This document shows positions 1 through 8,503 of a stretch of 64,000 bases of DNA, in pieces (position 1 is the first letter of the stretch; every line of letters begins with the position of its first letter). Source of the DNA: Nitrosococcus halophilus Nc 4. Its GTDB lineage: Bacteria > Pseudomonadota > Gammaproteobacteria > Nitrosococcales > Nitrosococcaceae. The stretch spans positions 434,001 to 498,000 of the forward strand of contig NC_013960.1 in assembly GCF_000024725.1 (NCBI RefSeq). Direction: 5' to 3'. Below the pieces are notes generated by a model. That model ran no database searches. It had not been told where the DNA came from and saw only the letters and a list, made by a program, of their open reading frames with translations. Both the position numbers and the translations under genes were made by a program.

Positions 1-549
1 GACGGTCTGTTCATGGTGGGGATAGCGATAAGCATGCATGAACACGATAGCCACGCTTCGTAGGCCCCTGTCATAGCAGCTCTGTAGCTGTTGGCGGACG
101 GTATCTAGGTTAAGGGGCTGTAGCACCTCACCACCCGCACTATAACGTTCATCCACTTCAATGACCTGCTGATAAAGCATCTCAGGGAGTTTAATGTGGA
201 GTGCGAAGAGATGGGGGCGGTTTTGATAGCCGATTCGTAAAGCATCGCCAAATCCCTGGGTTGTCACTAGTACGGTAGGTTCCCCCCGGCGCTCTAGCAG
301 TGCGTTGGTGGCTACCGTGGTGCCCATTTTGACTGAGTCGATCCTTGTTGCCGGAATAGGATCTTGGGGGCCTAGGCCGAGTAGATCCCGTATCCCCTGG
401 AGGGCGGCATCCCGATAATGGGAAGGGTTTTCGGACAGTAGCTTATGGGTTTTGATGGTGTTATCAGGGGCTTTAGCCACAATATCCGTAAAAGTGCCGC
501 CCCGATCGATCCAAAATTGCCAGCCCCGGCGTGCCTGGACCTGTTTCAT
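1..549 (-). CDS. 5-oxoprolinase / hydantoinase A family protein, N-terminal part (runs off the window)
   Basis: The reverse-strand frame begins with ATG at 549 and is open to the window edge, giving 183 residues. It starts with the family's ATP-binding hallmark [17 protein letters not shown], followed by [18 protein letters not shown] and later [11 protein letters not shown], all typical of the hydantoinase/oxoprolinase N-terminal and A domains. Family members hydrolyse 5-oxoproline or hydantoins with ATP. Full-length proteins have about 700 residues, or about 1200 when A and B domains are fused, so most of this gene lies outside the window. Exact substrate cannot be told from this part. Confidence 0.9.
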   Translation of the reverse strand, partial: MKQVQARRGWQFWIDRGGTFTDIVAKAPDNTIKTHKLLSENPSHYRDAALQGIRDLLGLGPQDPIPATRIDSVKMGTTVATNALLERRGEPTVLVTTQGFGDALRIGYQNRPHLFALHIKLPEMLYQQVIEVDERYSAGGEVLQPLNLDTVRQQLQSCYDRGLRSVAIVFMHAYRYPHHEQTV

Positions 550-790
550 GGTCTTTCTGCTTTTTTCTGTTGCTAACGTGAGCCTCTATGATATATGGGG
601 GTTTGGATTCTAGCCATCATTGAAGGAGTGCCTGGATGCACGACGCCCCCCTAGCGAGAGTGCGAAGTGAAACGGCGCGTCGAGCGCGAGGGCCGATTAC
701 TCGCGTTTGGCCATGAATTCGCGTTTTGCGTAGTTGGCCAGCCCTTGAGTACTCTTTTGCCATAGGCGACAGTTGTGGCATGATGGCTGC

Positions 791-1948
791 GTGGTAACGC
801 AACGGGCCTACAAATTCAGGTTTTACCCTACGCCCACGCAAAAGCGGCAATTGGCCATTGAATTCGGCCATACCCGCTATGTGTGGAATTGGGCATTGGA
901 AAGGCGAACGAAGGCGTATCAAGCGCAGGGCGAGTCGCTGAACACTATCAGCCTCAGCCGCCAATTGACGGTACTGAAGCAAACGGAATGCCCTTGGCTG
1001 AGCGAAGCCACCGCCAGTTGCCATACCCAAAAACTGAGGGACCAAGATAGGGCGTTTAAAAACTTCTTCGCCGGTCGGGGCAAGTATCCCCGATTTAAGA
1101 AACGCCATCAGACCCAATCGGTACGCTATCAATTGGACCAACGCCATGTGGCGAAGAACTTCAACGCCGAAAGCAAGCGGTTGAAGCTGCCCAAGCTGGG
1201 TACGCTCAAGCTCAAGTGGTCTCAGCGTATGGGGGGCATCCCCAAAATGGTCACGGTCAGTAAAGACCCGGCTGGCCGTTATTTTGTCAGCCTGGCCTGT
1301 GAGGTGGAGATTGCCGCTCTGCCTGCCCGCAAGAACGCTGTTGGGGTGGATGTGGGGGTTAAGGATGTGGTTATCACTTCCGATGGGTATAAGTCGGGTG
1401 CGCCCAAATACACCTACCGCTATGCCCGTCAATTGAAGCGGGCGCAGCGACGCTTGAGCAAGAAGCGTAAAGGCGCCAACCGCCGCCGCCAGCAGCAACA
1501 GCGTGTGGCCAGAATTCATGCCCGGATAGCGGATAGCCGCCGGGATTTTCTGAACCAACAATCCTCGAAGCTGATTAACGAGAACCCAGTAATTTGTCTT
1601 GAGGATTTGAATATCAAAGGGATGTTGAGAAATCGCCGCCTGAGTAAAGCCGTCGCGGATTGCGGGCTGTACGAACTCAGGCGACAAATCGAGTACAAAG
1701 CAGCAATGTATGGCCGCGAGGTATTGATCGTGGACCGTTGGGTGCCCACCAGCAAGACGTGCTCTGAGTGCGGGACTATTCAAGAGCCCATGCCGCTGAA
1801 AGTTCGCGAGTGGGTTTGCCGGGACTGTAATACCAGCCATGATCGCGATATCAACGCGGCCAAAAATGTTTTGATGTTGGGTACGGCGGGGAGCGCCGAA
1901 ACCGATAAAGCGCGTGGAGCGGTGAAGACCCCAAGGGCCGTGGCCTAG
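791..1948 (+). CDS. tnpB: RNA-guided endonuclease TnpB (IS1341 type)
   Basis: About 385 residues. The protein has the N-terminal TnpB fold (RAYKFRFYPTPTQKRQL) and the three RuvC acidic motifs: GVDVGVKDVVITSDG (D), ICLEDLNIKGM (E) and SHDRDINAAKNV (D). Between the last two is the four-cysteine zinc finger, CSECG then CRDCN. All catalytic residues are present, so the nuclease may be active. TnpB proteins cut DNA under guidance of an RNA made from the element's right end. I chose the GTG at 791 because homology starts just after it; a TTG at 773 is in the same frame. No tnpA lies nearby, so mobility would need a helper in trans. Confidence 0.9.
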   Translation: MVTQRAYKFRFYPTPTQKRQLAIEFGHTRYVWNWALERRTKAYQAQGESLNTISLSRQLTVLKQTECPWLSEATASCHTQKLRDQDRAFKNFFAGRGKYPRFKKRHQTQSVRYQLDQRHVAKNFNAESKRLKLPKLGTLKLKWSQRMGGIPKMVTVSKDPAGRYFVSLACEVEIAALPARKNAVGVDVGVKDVVITSDGYKSGAPKYTYRYARQLKRAQRRLSKKRKGANRRRQQQQRVARIHARIADSRRDFLNQQSSKLINENPVICLEDLNIKGMLRNRRLSKAVADCGLYELRRQIEYKAAMYGREVLIVDRWVPTSKTCSECGTIQEPMPLKVREWVCRDCNTSHDRDINAAKNVLMLGTAGSAETDKARGAVKTPRAVA

Positions 1949-2046
1949 CCACCGTCTGAGGACCGCGAGGAAACGCGAATTCTCCAGACTGACAAGGTGA
2001 GGATGGACCGAACCGCAGTCAGTCATGGCGAAACTCCAACAATCAA
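1900..2046 (+). ncRNA. Candidate guide (omega) RNA at the right end of the solo tnpB element
   Basis: In TnpB loci the guide RNA overlaps the 3' end of tnpB and runs to the right end of the element, with the guide taken from the flanking DNA. The stretch from the last tnpB codons to about 2046 is non-coding downstream of the stop, GC-rich and able to form hairpins (for example cgcg-aggaaa-cgcg). This is placed by family rule; no conserved scaffold was verified. Confidence 0.3.
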
Positions 2047-2565
2047 TTTCAATTGAGTCAGAAGGGCGCTATATTATCAGCAAGTTGTATCCTAGCCTTG
2101 AGGACCCTTAGCCAGGAAAATCCGGGGGGCGGAGGCAGAGGGTTCCAACTGGGGGTATTCTTGTTTTTTATCCTAGGGTTTACAGCTCATCAGCGGCATT
2201 CATCAGAAGTTCCTTAGGTTGAGCAGTGACCCTAGGGGTGGGAGTCGTGTATTATCCCAATCCCTTGGATGCCAGGACCAGGGGGACTTGGTTTCTGGCG
2301 ATATTTACTGGCAAAGTGGACGGTTGGGGTATTACCTGCGCCTGGCAGGTAAAAAGCTAAATCAAGAAAGCCTACAAGGCTTCTCGGGTTAATTTGCTGA
2401 AGTATAGATATCCGCAACCCATCCAGTTCTTTTAAGCTAAGGCCCTGTCTCGCCCGGGTACCCGTCGGCTTAAGCCTGTGTCGAATCTGAGAACTGGCTG
2501 TGCAATTTTCCGAGAAGTGAATAATAGAGCATAAAAATACCTTTAACTTTAGGAGCGCACGCTTT
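2047..2565. other. Intergenic region upstream of the HU gene
   Basis: I see no credible gene in these 519 bases. There is one inverted repeat, tacctgc (2333-2339) with gcaggta (2345-2351). The segment next to the HU gene is AT-rich and presumably holds its promoter. The HU ribosome binding site aggag is at about 2551-2555. Confidence 0.5.
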
Positions 2566-2850
2566 ATGAATAAAACTGAATTGGTTAACTTCGTTGCCTC
2601 AGAGGCCAATCTTTCTCAAGCAGATGCCCAGCGTGCCGTGAATGCGCTGCTCCAGACGATTGAGCAGACTCTGGGTGAAAAGGGGATGGTCAGCTTGGTC
2701 GGTTTTGGTTCTTTCTCAGTACAGAAGCGGTCTGCCCGTTCAGGTCGGCATCCTCAGACTGGGGAGACGATTACCATTCCGGCAACGAATGTGCCCGTTT
2801 TTAAGCCTGGCAAAGCCCTCAAGGAAGCAGTACAACAACGGAAGCGGTGA
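2566..2850 (+). CDS. hup: HU-type histone-like DNA-binding protein
   Basis: This 94-residue protein is a full-length HU/IHF family member. It begins MNKTELVNFVASEANLSQ, carries the conserved core GFGSFSVQKRSARSGRHPQ and the DNA-minor-groove arm ending in NVPVFKPGKALKEAV. HU bends and compacts DNA as a dimer. Absence of IHF-specific features and the GRHPQTGETI segment favour HU over IHF. The start is supported by aggag 10 bases upstream. It stands alone with a long upstream region, so it is probably transcribed from its own promoter. Confidence 0.95.
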   Translation: MNKTELVNFVASEANLSQADAQRAVNALLQTIEQTLGEKGMVSLVGFGSFSVQKRSARSGRHPQTGETITIPATNVPVFKPGKALKEAVQQRKR

Positions 2851-3126
2851 TCTTGTCCCAGGCGTGGTAGTGGGGCAAGGTTCATCTATGCAATGTCTAA
2901 TTCTTGTTGCTGCTTACCACGCCCTTTGTCTTTATCTGTCTTATCGGTTCAAAATTATCTCTAGCCCTTACCCTTGGCAGCCTAGTCATGTTTGCCCCAA
3001 GCCCAACGGCGCTTCCTCTAAATGGGAACCCCTATAGATTACTTAGAAAGGATGGGAGAAGGATAGATTTATCCTGCTAAGGTGCCCATAATTTTTTTGT
3101 TTAGCTTAATTTGTTGGGGGGATGTT

Positions 3127-3555
3127 ATGGGGAAATTTATTTTATTTTGTTTGGCACTTTTCACCATGGGAAGCGTCTGGGCAAGTGATGACCCTTCCCC
3201 TGGAGTTGAATTTCCTGAACTGGTGATAACCTATCGGTATGAAAATTTCCCTTCTTTTCCCTCCCATGCCCAGGCCGAGGCGCACACTCCCAAAGAGGGC
3301 AAACGGGTGCTGGGGAGTGCCAAGATTATAAAGTTGAGGTGGCGCGAGCTTGCCGAGGCAAAGATCCTCGTGTCCTTTATCGTAGAAGAAACTCATTTTG
3401 ATGATAAGGGAGAGGTCATCTACCGGGCCCACTCAACGTTTAGCGGTGAGGGCCGAAGCATGGAGGAAGAAGGCCGGAAAATCGAGGAGGAGGTCCTTGA
3501 GGGTAGAAAACGGTTGGAGTTGTTTTCTTGGTGGCCGATTGGTTCCTTGCCTTAG
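3127..3555 (+). CDS. Small exported protein of unknown function
   Basis: 142 residues from an ATG at 3127 preceded by a strong gggggga ribosome binding site; an upstream in-frame ATG at 3082 has no such site. The N-terminus is a clear signal peptide (MGKFILFCLALFTMGSVWAS, probable cleavage after WAS). The mature part is charged, with a Glu/Arg-rich C-terminal third (residues about 105-130) likely to be helical. I do not recognise the family. It is a single gene ahead of the convergent diguanylate cyclase and probably acts in the periplasm. Confidence 0.65.
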   Translation: MGKFILFCLALFTMGSVWASDDPSPGVEFPELVITYRYENFPSFPSHAQAEAHTPKEGKRVLGSAKIIKLRWRELAEAKILVSFIVEETHFDDKGEVIYRAHSTFSGEGRSMEEEGRKIEEEVLEGRKRLELFSWWPIGSLP

Positions 3556-3709
3556 AGATTGTTGAAAAACCTTGCTTTCAGCGAGGGGGGGCTCCAGCCG
3601 TGAAAAATGGCTCCACCATTAAGCCTTTAAATTTTGGTGGTACGGCGCTAACACGTTTTACCCCCTACTGAAACTGAAAAGGGGGGGCCAGCAGTTTCTT
3701 AGCCCACTT

Positions 3710-4624
3710 TTAGGTGGCTGAGCTTATGCGGGCTAACTTCGACATGGACATAGGTATGATTTGGTTGCGCCCTAAGCTCTTGGCCTGATAGAGGGCCATA
3801 TCTGCTTCGGCGATAAGCTTGTCAAGATCCCATCGTTTATCCACCAATTCGGCCACCCCCATGCTCACCGTGGGCCTGAAAGTCATCGTTTCCCAGGGGA
3901 GACTGCTTTTTGAAAGGGCTCGCTGGATACGGTGGGCCATTGCCAATGCCCCGTCTAGGTCCACCATAGGCAGTAAGATGACAAACTCCTCGCCGCCATA
4001 GCGGCAGATCGTATCGACATTACGGGTTTGTGATTGCAATAACTTTGCAATATGTTTAAGGACTTGATCGCCCGCCCCATGCCCGTATTGGTCATTGATT
4101 TTTTTGAAATAGTCTATATCCAGGATGATGAGGGAAAAAGGCATTTGGTAGCGCTGCCACATTTTGATTTGCTCGCTACCCTTAGCGATAAGGTAATGCC
4201 GATTGTACACCCCGGTAAGTTGGTCACGATGGGCCAGGTGCTGTAAGGTCAACACCGAATGCAAGTGGAGATAGCAGAAGCTTGCGGTCAACCAAACAGC
4301 GAAGAGAGTGAGGGTGCAGTTAACCATCACTGTGTTAAAGGGCGCTGGCGGCTCAGGGGAGAGCAATACTCCGCATACAATCAGCAGGGAACTTAATCCA
4401 GCGAACAGCAACAGAGCTAAGGGTGAACGTGCTGCAAGTCCAATAAACACCACGCCGATATAGGATATACTGCTGGCGATACCTGGCGGTGTGAGATAGT
4501 CAAAGATAAAAATTAAGGCTGTCAGGAGAATACCGGTCAATATAAAAATTTTCTTCTCTTTCTCCAGCCTAGCGCTAGGAAAGGGGAAGCTCCTATTTTT
4601 CTGATTTAAAGGTGTAATGGCCAA
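3710..4624 (-). CDS. Membrane-bound diguanylate cyclase (GGDEF)
   Basis: 304 residues. Residues about 25-125 form several hydrophobic membrane segments without a recognisable sensory domain. The GGDEF domain follows from about residue 133 (RDQLTGVYNRHYL) with the active-site loop RYGGEEF near residue 210. The GGEEF signature predicts an active enzyme making cyclic di-GMP from two GTP. An RxxD product-inhibition site (RNVD) lies five residues before the signature, as in feedback-regulated cyclases. No EAL domain is attached. A PilZ protein, a possible cyclic di-GMP receptor, is encoded at 40.5 kb, though nothing links the two directly. Confidence 0.92.
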   Translation of the reverse strand: MAITPLNQKNRSFPFPSARLEKEKKIFILTGILLTALIFIFDYLTPPGIASSISYIGVVFIGLAARSPLALLLFAGLSSLLIVCGVLLSPEPPAPFNTVMVNCTLTLFAVWLTASFCYLHLHSVLTLQHLAHRDQLTGVYNRHYLIAKGSEQIKMWQRYQMPFSLIILDIDYFKKINDQYGHGAGDQVLKHIAKLLQSQTRNVDTICRYGGEEFVILLPMVDLDGALAMAHRIQRALSKSSLPWETMTFRPTVSMGVAELVDKRWDLDKLIAEADMALYQAKSLGRNQIIPMSMSKLARISSAT

Positions 4625-4822
4625 AGCAAAATATAAGGGTAATAATAAAAGGCTATTGTCGTTTTTTATAGACGATAAATAGCCATTTGCAAAAGTTAAT
4701 ATGATGATGGGGTATGGCTTTACTCCCTAAGGAACGGCAATCTGTGATTTCAGTCTCATATTGCCCTGTTTGGGCCAGGATCTGTGAAGTGGCAGATGGG
4801 ACTCGTGGCGGAGACGCGGATA

Positions 4823-4833
4823 CCGTATAGCCG
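4823..4833 (+). repeat. Target-site duplication candidate, left copy
   Basis: The 11-base word ccgtatagccg occurs here and again at 6147-6157, directly outside the two ends of the IS256-family element. IS256 elements usually duplicate 8-9 bases, so part of the match may be chance or end sequence. Confidence 0.7.
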
Positions 4834-6146
4834 AGGGTGTCAAGTTTTTTGTGTAACTAATTTTCACTTGGGCATCCGCTCAGCGAAGAGGATGACGAAT
4901 TGATTGAGGGCGGCCTTCCAGTCCCGAATGGGTTGAGTCCATTTTTTGGTGATATTGTTCAGGGCCAGATAGAGCACCTTGAAAATGGCTTCATCCGTGG
5001 GAAAAGCGCCCCGGTTTTTCAAGACTTTTCGTAGTGAATAGTTCAAGGATTCGATGGCGTTGGTGGTATAAATGGCTCGCCGGATCTGGGGTGGGTAATC
5101 AAAGAAGACCGTCAGCCGTGACCAATCGGCCCGCCAGCTGGGGCTGATGGCCGGATATGTCTCATCCCAACGCGCTGAGAAGCGCTCTAGGGCCTGTTCG
5201 GCCTCGGCCAGGGTCGCGGCGCCATAGATGGCCCGCAGGTCGGCCGCCACGGCCCGGCGCTGTTTCCAGGGGACATACTTCAGCGAGCCGCGCACCTTGT
5301 GCACGATGCACAGCTGAACCTGGGCCTGTGGAAACACCGCCTCGATGGCCTCAGGCAGGCCCTTGAGCCCGTCCACGCAGGCAATAAAGCAATCCTCGAC
5401 CCCCCGGTTTTTCAGCTCATTGAATACCGACAGCCAGAATTTAGCCCCTTCGTTTTCACTCATCCACATCCCTAACAGCTCTTTCTCTCCCTCTAGATTG
5501 ACCCCCAGGGCTAAGTACACTGCTTTCGTTTTCACCATGCCCTCCTGGCGTGATTTCACAAACAAGGCATCAAAATATAGGATGGGATAGACGGCCGATA
5601 GGGGCCGGCTTTGCCAGGCCCGCACCTCCTCCAACACCGCATCGGTCACCTGGGAAATCAGCGCCGGGGAGACCTCCACCCCATAGAGCTCTTCCAGCTG
5701 CGCCTCAATCTCTCGGGTCGAGAGCCCCCGGGCATACAGCGCTAGCACCTTCTCATCAAAGCCCTCCAGCCGACGCTGACGTTTCTTGACCAATTGCGGC
5801 TCAAAATTCCCATTGCGGTCCCGTGGCACCTCGATTTCCAATTGCCCCGCCTCGCTCTGAACCCGCTTCTTGCTCTTGCCGTTGCGGCTGTTGCCACTGC
5901 CCCGACCTTCCTGAGCATGGGGCGCGTACCCTAGGTGCTCAGTCAGCTCAGCCTCCAAAACCCGCTCCACCAAGCGCTTGCTCAGCTGCTTCAATAACCC
6001 ATGCTCGCCCAGAACCTCTTTCGGGCTATTGCACTCCTTCAGAAGTTCATCCAGCAACTCATCGGTCTTTTTTTCAATACTGGTCATCAGTGCTTTCTCC
6101 TTGTTGTTAATTACAGATCACCAGTTACACAGTTATTTGTACACCC
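4834..6146 (-). mobile_element. IS256-family insertion sequence, complete
   Basis: About 1.3 kb with a single transposase gene. The ends are imperfect inverted repeats of about 24 bases: the left end reads agggtgtcaag...gtgtaact at 4834-4857, and the reverse complement of the right end reads gggtgtacaaa...gtgtaact at 6123-6146. The element is flanked by the direct repeat ccgtatagccg. Intact ends, duplication and gene suggest a fairly recent insertion. Confidence 0.88.
4864..6087 (-). CDS. IS256-family (Mutator-type) transposase
   Basis: 407 residues, the normal family length and uninterrupted. The DDE residues are visible: YFDALFVK (first D), CVDGLKGLPEAI (second D) and TTNAIESLNYSLRK (E). 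The N-terminus contains LTEHLGYAPHA and the GRGSGNSRNGKSKK segment typical of IS256 transposases. Cuts and pastes the surrounding element by a DDE mechanism. No frameshift or stop is seen. Confidence 0.96.
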   Translation of the reverse strand: MTSIEKKTDELLDELLKECNSPKEVLGEHGLLKQLSKRLVERVLEAELTEHLGYAPHAQEGRGSGNSRNGKSKKRVQSEAGQLEIEVPRDRNGNFEPQLVKKRQRRLEGFDEKVLALYARGLSTREIEAQLEELYGVEVSPALISQVTDAVLEEVRAWQSRPLSAVYPILYFDALFVKSRQEGMVKTKAVYLALGVNLEGEKELLGMWMSENEGAKFWLSVFNELKNRGVEDCFIACVDGLKGLPEAIEAVFPQAQVQLCIVHKVRGSLKYVPWKQRRAVAADLRAIYGAATLAEAEQALERFSARWDETYPAISPSWRADWSRLTVFFDYPPQIRRAIYTTNAIESLNYSLRKVLKNRGAFPTDEAIFKVLYLALNNITKKWTQPIRDWKAALNQFVILFAERMPK

Positions 6147-6157
6147 CCGTATAGCCG
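6147..6157 (+). repeat. Target-site duplication candidate, right copy
   Basis: Second copy of ccgtatagccg, adjoining the right end of the IS256-family element; the first copy is at 4823-4833. Confidence 0.7.
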
Positions 6158-6193
6158 GGCATTAGATTGCGTGGAGCGTTCCCCCGTTTAACA

Positions 6194-6682
6194 ATGCCCG
6201 CTGAGCTCCCATACATCACCTATATCGCCGTTCTCCTGCTAGCCTCCCTCTCCGTATTAACCACGCTGCTGGGTGTTGCACTGGCGATCTATATTGGCAG
6301 GAATGAGCGGGCAATCGCCGTAGGAATAGGGTTCTCAGCCGGCATCATGCTGTTGGTGTCCTTCCTCGAGCTGATGCCGGAGGCGATAGGCGAAGCAGGC
6401 ACAGGTACGGCCTCCAGGGCCTTTATGCTGGGTATGCTGATTGTAGCGGTATTGCATTGGGTGATCCCGCACACTCATCTGGTAGAAGAGCGGGGTGCGT
6501 ATCCCAAGGCGTTGCTCAAGACCGCCTACCTGGTGGCCTTCGGCCTTATCCTGCACGATGTGCCCGAGGGATTCGCTATGGCTAACGCCTATATTGCCTC
6601 ACCCTCACTGGGGGTGTTGGTGGCCTTGGCGATCGCGATTCATAACACCCCCGTGGAGAAGGGGTATTTAACTGAGCGTTGA
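6194..6682 (+). pseudogene. ZIP-family metal transporter, 3' end lost
   Basis: The frame starts MPAELPYITYIAVLLLASL and shows ZIP signatures: AVGIGFSAGIMLLVSFLELMP in an early membrane segment and LILHDVPEGFAMANAY, the metal-binding helix. ZIP proteins import zinc or iron and usually have about 250-300 residues. Here homology stops at AIAIHNTP, where the family continues IPEE, and the next residues (VEKGYLTER) belong to the left end of the IS607 element. The C-terminal helices are missing, so a working transporter is unlikely. On the other side an IS256 element ends only 37 bases before the ATG, and no good ribosome binding site remains. An in-frame ATG at 6167 is also possible. Confidence 0.85.
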
Positions 6683-6707
6683 AATTTATTATAATCTCTT
6701 CTAATAT

Positions 6708-7328
6708 ATGAAAATGCAAAAGAGATTAGTGAAAATTGGCGAGGCAGCAAAGCTCTTAGGCACTACCCCGGATACCCTCAGAAAATGGGAGGCATCCGGG
6801 GAGCTGTTACCGGCCAGAAAAACCAAAGGCGGAACCCGTTATTACGCTGTAGCAGATTTGCTAGGGCTGGCAGATGAGAGCAGCCCAACAGTTTGCTATG
6901 CTCGTGTCAGCAGCCATGATCAAAAGGAGGAGCTTGAGCGTCAGCACGCCATGCTAGAGGCTTACTGCGCGGCCAAGGGATGGAAGGCTGAAGTCATTAA
7001 AGATCTCGGCTCAGGGATGAATGACCGAAAAAAAGGATTGAATAGGCTGCTTGAGCTTATTCTACGGGGAAAGATGCGGCGGCTAGTGATTACTCACAAA
7101 GACCGGCTATTAAGGTTTGGCGCAGAGTTAGTTTTTACCCTCTGCGAAATTCAAGGCATTGAGATTGTGATTATCCATAAAGGTGAGCAGCCTAGTTTTG
7201 AGGAAGAGCTCGCCCAAGATGTTTTGGAGATCATCACGGTATTTTCAGCCCGGCTGTATGGAAGCCGAAGCAGAAAACACCAGCAGACGGTAGAGGCGCT
7301 AAAAAATGTTGCTGGCGCACAAGATTGA
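6708..7328 (+). CDS. tnpA: IS607-family transposase (serine recombinase with MerR-like DNA-binding domain)
   Basis: 206 residues. The N-terminal MerR-type helix-turn-helix is KIGEAAKLLGTTPDTLRKWE (residues about 8-27) and GGTRYY. The catalytic resolvase domain follows with CYARVSSHDQKEELERQ, whose serine in RVS is the nucleophile, then VIKDLGSGMNDRKKGL and LVITHKDRLLRFG. Order of domains (DNA-binding first) is diagnostic for IS607 as opposed to Tn3-type resolvases. It overlaps tnpB by 23 bases, consistent with translational coupling. The gene looks intact. Confidence 0.95.
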   Translation: MKMQKRLVKIGEAAKLLGTTPDTLRKWEASGELLPARKTKGGTRYYAVADLLGLADESSPTVCYARVSSHDQKEELERQHAMLEAYCAAKGWKAEVIKDLGSGMNDRKKGLNRLLELILRGKMRRLVITHKDRLLRFGAELVFTLCEIQGIEIVIIHKGEQPSFEEELAQDVLEIITVFSARLYGSRSRKHQQTVEALKNVAGAQD

Positions 7329-8460
7329 ATTAAGACCCACCCTTGAGCAAGCCGCTTACTTAGATAAGGCGCGTGGCTCAAGGCGACACTGTTATAACAA
7401 GCTGCTGGAGCACTTCTTCAAGCCTGAGAATAATTGGAGCAAGGCGGCGGCTTATCAGCACTACATTAAGGTTATTCGGCCTGAGTTCCCCTGGTATAAC
7501 GAAGTCTCAAGCCGGGTGACGCGTAACGCCATTGATGATCTGGACAATGCTTTTAAGCACTTTTTTAGGCGGGTGAAGAAGGGAGAGAAGCCTGGTTTTC
7601 CAAAGTTCAAGAAAAAGGATATTAACGATAGTTTCGCCCTACGTGAGCGGACTAAATTTGAGGTCAGGGGCCGCAAGCTGAGAATCGAAAAGCTGAGCAC
7701 TCTTATCCCAATGCGCCAGCGGTTGCGCTTTGAGGGAACGCCTAAGCAAGTGACTATCAGCAAGCGAGCGGGCAAATACTTCGCCTCTATCTTGGTGGAC
7801 ACGGAAGACTACAAAGACTATAGTCAAAAGAGAGCGCCTTCTGTGGGCGTTGATTTCGGTGTTAAATCACTGGCCGTGACCTCGGACGGTCAAGTTTTCC
7901 CAGCCAATAACAAATTAAAGAGGAGTCTTAAGAAGCTCAAGCGATTGAGTAAAAACCTATCCAGGAAGCAGAAAGGCAGCCACCGTCGAGCGATAGCCAA
8001 ACAGCGGTTAGCGAAGTTGCACTACCGGATAGCCAAACAAAGGAGCGCCGTGCTCCATGAGCTGAGCCATCAACTCACGGCAAGCTATGACCGGATTGCC
8101 CTAGAAGATCTCAACGTCAAAGGCATGGTTAAAAACCGCAAACTTGCCCGGTCAATAGTGGATGCAGGATTTGCTATGTTGCGGCAGTTTATCGAATACA
8201 AAGCCTATCTTCGTGGCTGCACGGTTGAACGGGTGGATAGGTTTTTTCCCTCCAGCAAGATGTGCTCAGGTTGCGGTCAACTCCATGACATCACGCTAGC
8301 GGATAGAGCGTTGGCGTGTGATTGCGGATTGACCATAGACCGCGATCTCAATGCCGCGATCAATTTAAATCAGTATCGTCGGGACACGCTCAAGCCAGAC
8401 GTTAAACGCACACAAGAGTCGAGTAAGACCGCGCTAGCGGCGTCGGTGTTGACGGTGTGA
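7306..8460 (+). CDS. tnpB: RNA-guided endonuclease TnpB of the IS607 element
   Basis: 384 residues. The RuvC residues are in GVDFGVKSLAVTSDG (D), IALEDLNVKGM (E) and TIDRDLNAAINL (D), and a zinc finger is formed by CSGCG and CDCG. The first pair is CxxC and the second is CxC, slightly compressed compared with the usual CxxC. The N-terminus LAHKIELRPTLEQAAYL is typical. It is only distantly similar to the TnpB at 0.8 kb, so the two arrived separately. The predicted guide RNA would cover the last codons of this gene and about 40 bases after it. Confidence 0.93.
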   Translation: MLLAHKIELRPTLEQAAYLDKARGSRRHCYNKLLEHFFKPENNWSKAAAYQHYIKVIRPEFPWYNEVSSRVTRNAIDDLDNAFKHFFRRVKKGEKPGFPKFKKKDINDSFALRERTKFEVRGRKLRIEKLSTLIPMRQRLRFEGTPKQVTISKRAGKYFASILVDTEDYKDYSQKRAPSVGVDFGVKSLAVTSDGQVFPANNKLKRSLKKLKRLSKNLSRKQKGSHRRAIAKQRLAKLHYRIAKQRSAVLHELSHQLTASYDRIALEDLNVKGMVKNRKLARSIVDAGFAMLRQFIEYKAYLRGCTVERVDRFFPSSKMCSGCGQLHDITLADRALACDCGLTIDRDLNAAINLNQYRRDTLKPDVKRTQESSKTALAASVLTV

Positions 8461-8503
8461 ATAAGGCTAGGTTTTCAGAGATTATCCTAGACTTTTATGA
8501 GCG

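Larger units (their letters stand above)
620..2046 (+). mobile_element. Solo-TnpB element (IS200/IS605 group, IS1341 type), approximate limits
   Basis: A tnpB gene sits alone with no tnpA transposase next to it. On both sides there are about 100-170 bases of structured non-coding DNA before the neighbouring genes. The limits are estimated from the gene plus these flanks; I could not fix the ends because this group makes no target duplication and has no simple inverted repeats. Downstream sequence includes the short hairpin cgcgaggaaacgcg. Confidence 0.6.
6650..8503 (+). mobile_element. IS607-family element (serine recombinase plus TnpB), approximate ends
   Basis: The left limit is set where ZIP homology breaks (about 6650) and the right limit where UPF0282 homology begins (about 8504). 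It contains tnpA (serine recombinase) and an overlapping tnpB. IS607 elements move through a circular intermediate and leave no target duplication, and none is seen. The word tgagcg occurs close to both ends (about 6673 and 8498). Confidence 0.85.

Noticed and set aside
617-2026. 469-codon open frame on the reverse strand across the solo tnpB gene
   Set aside because: It is antisense to a clear tnpB with all catalytic motifs, has no recognisable domain, and arises from codon bias of the real gene.
2232-2609. 125-codon reverse frame ahead of the HU gene
   Set aside because: It overlaps the HU start, has no motif and no ribosome binding site; the region is better read as HU upstream DNA.
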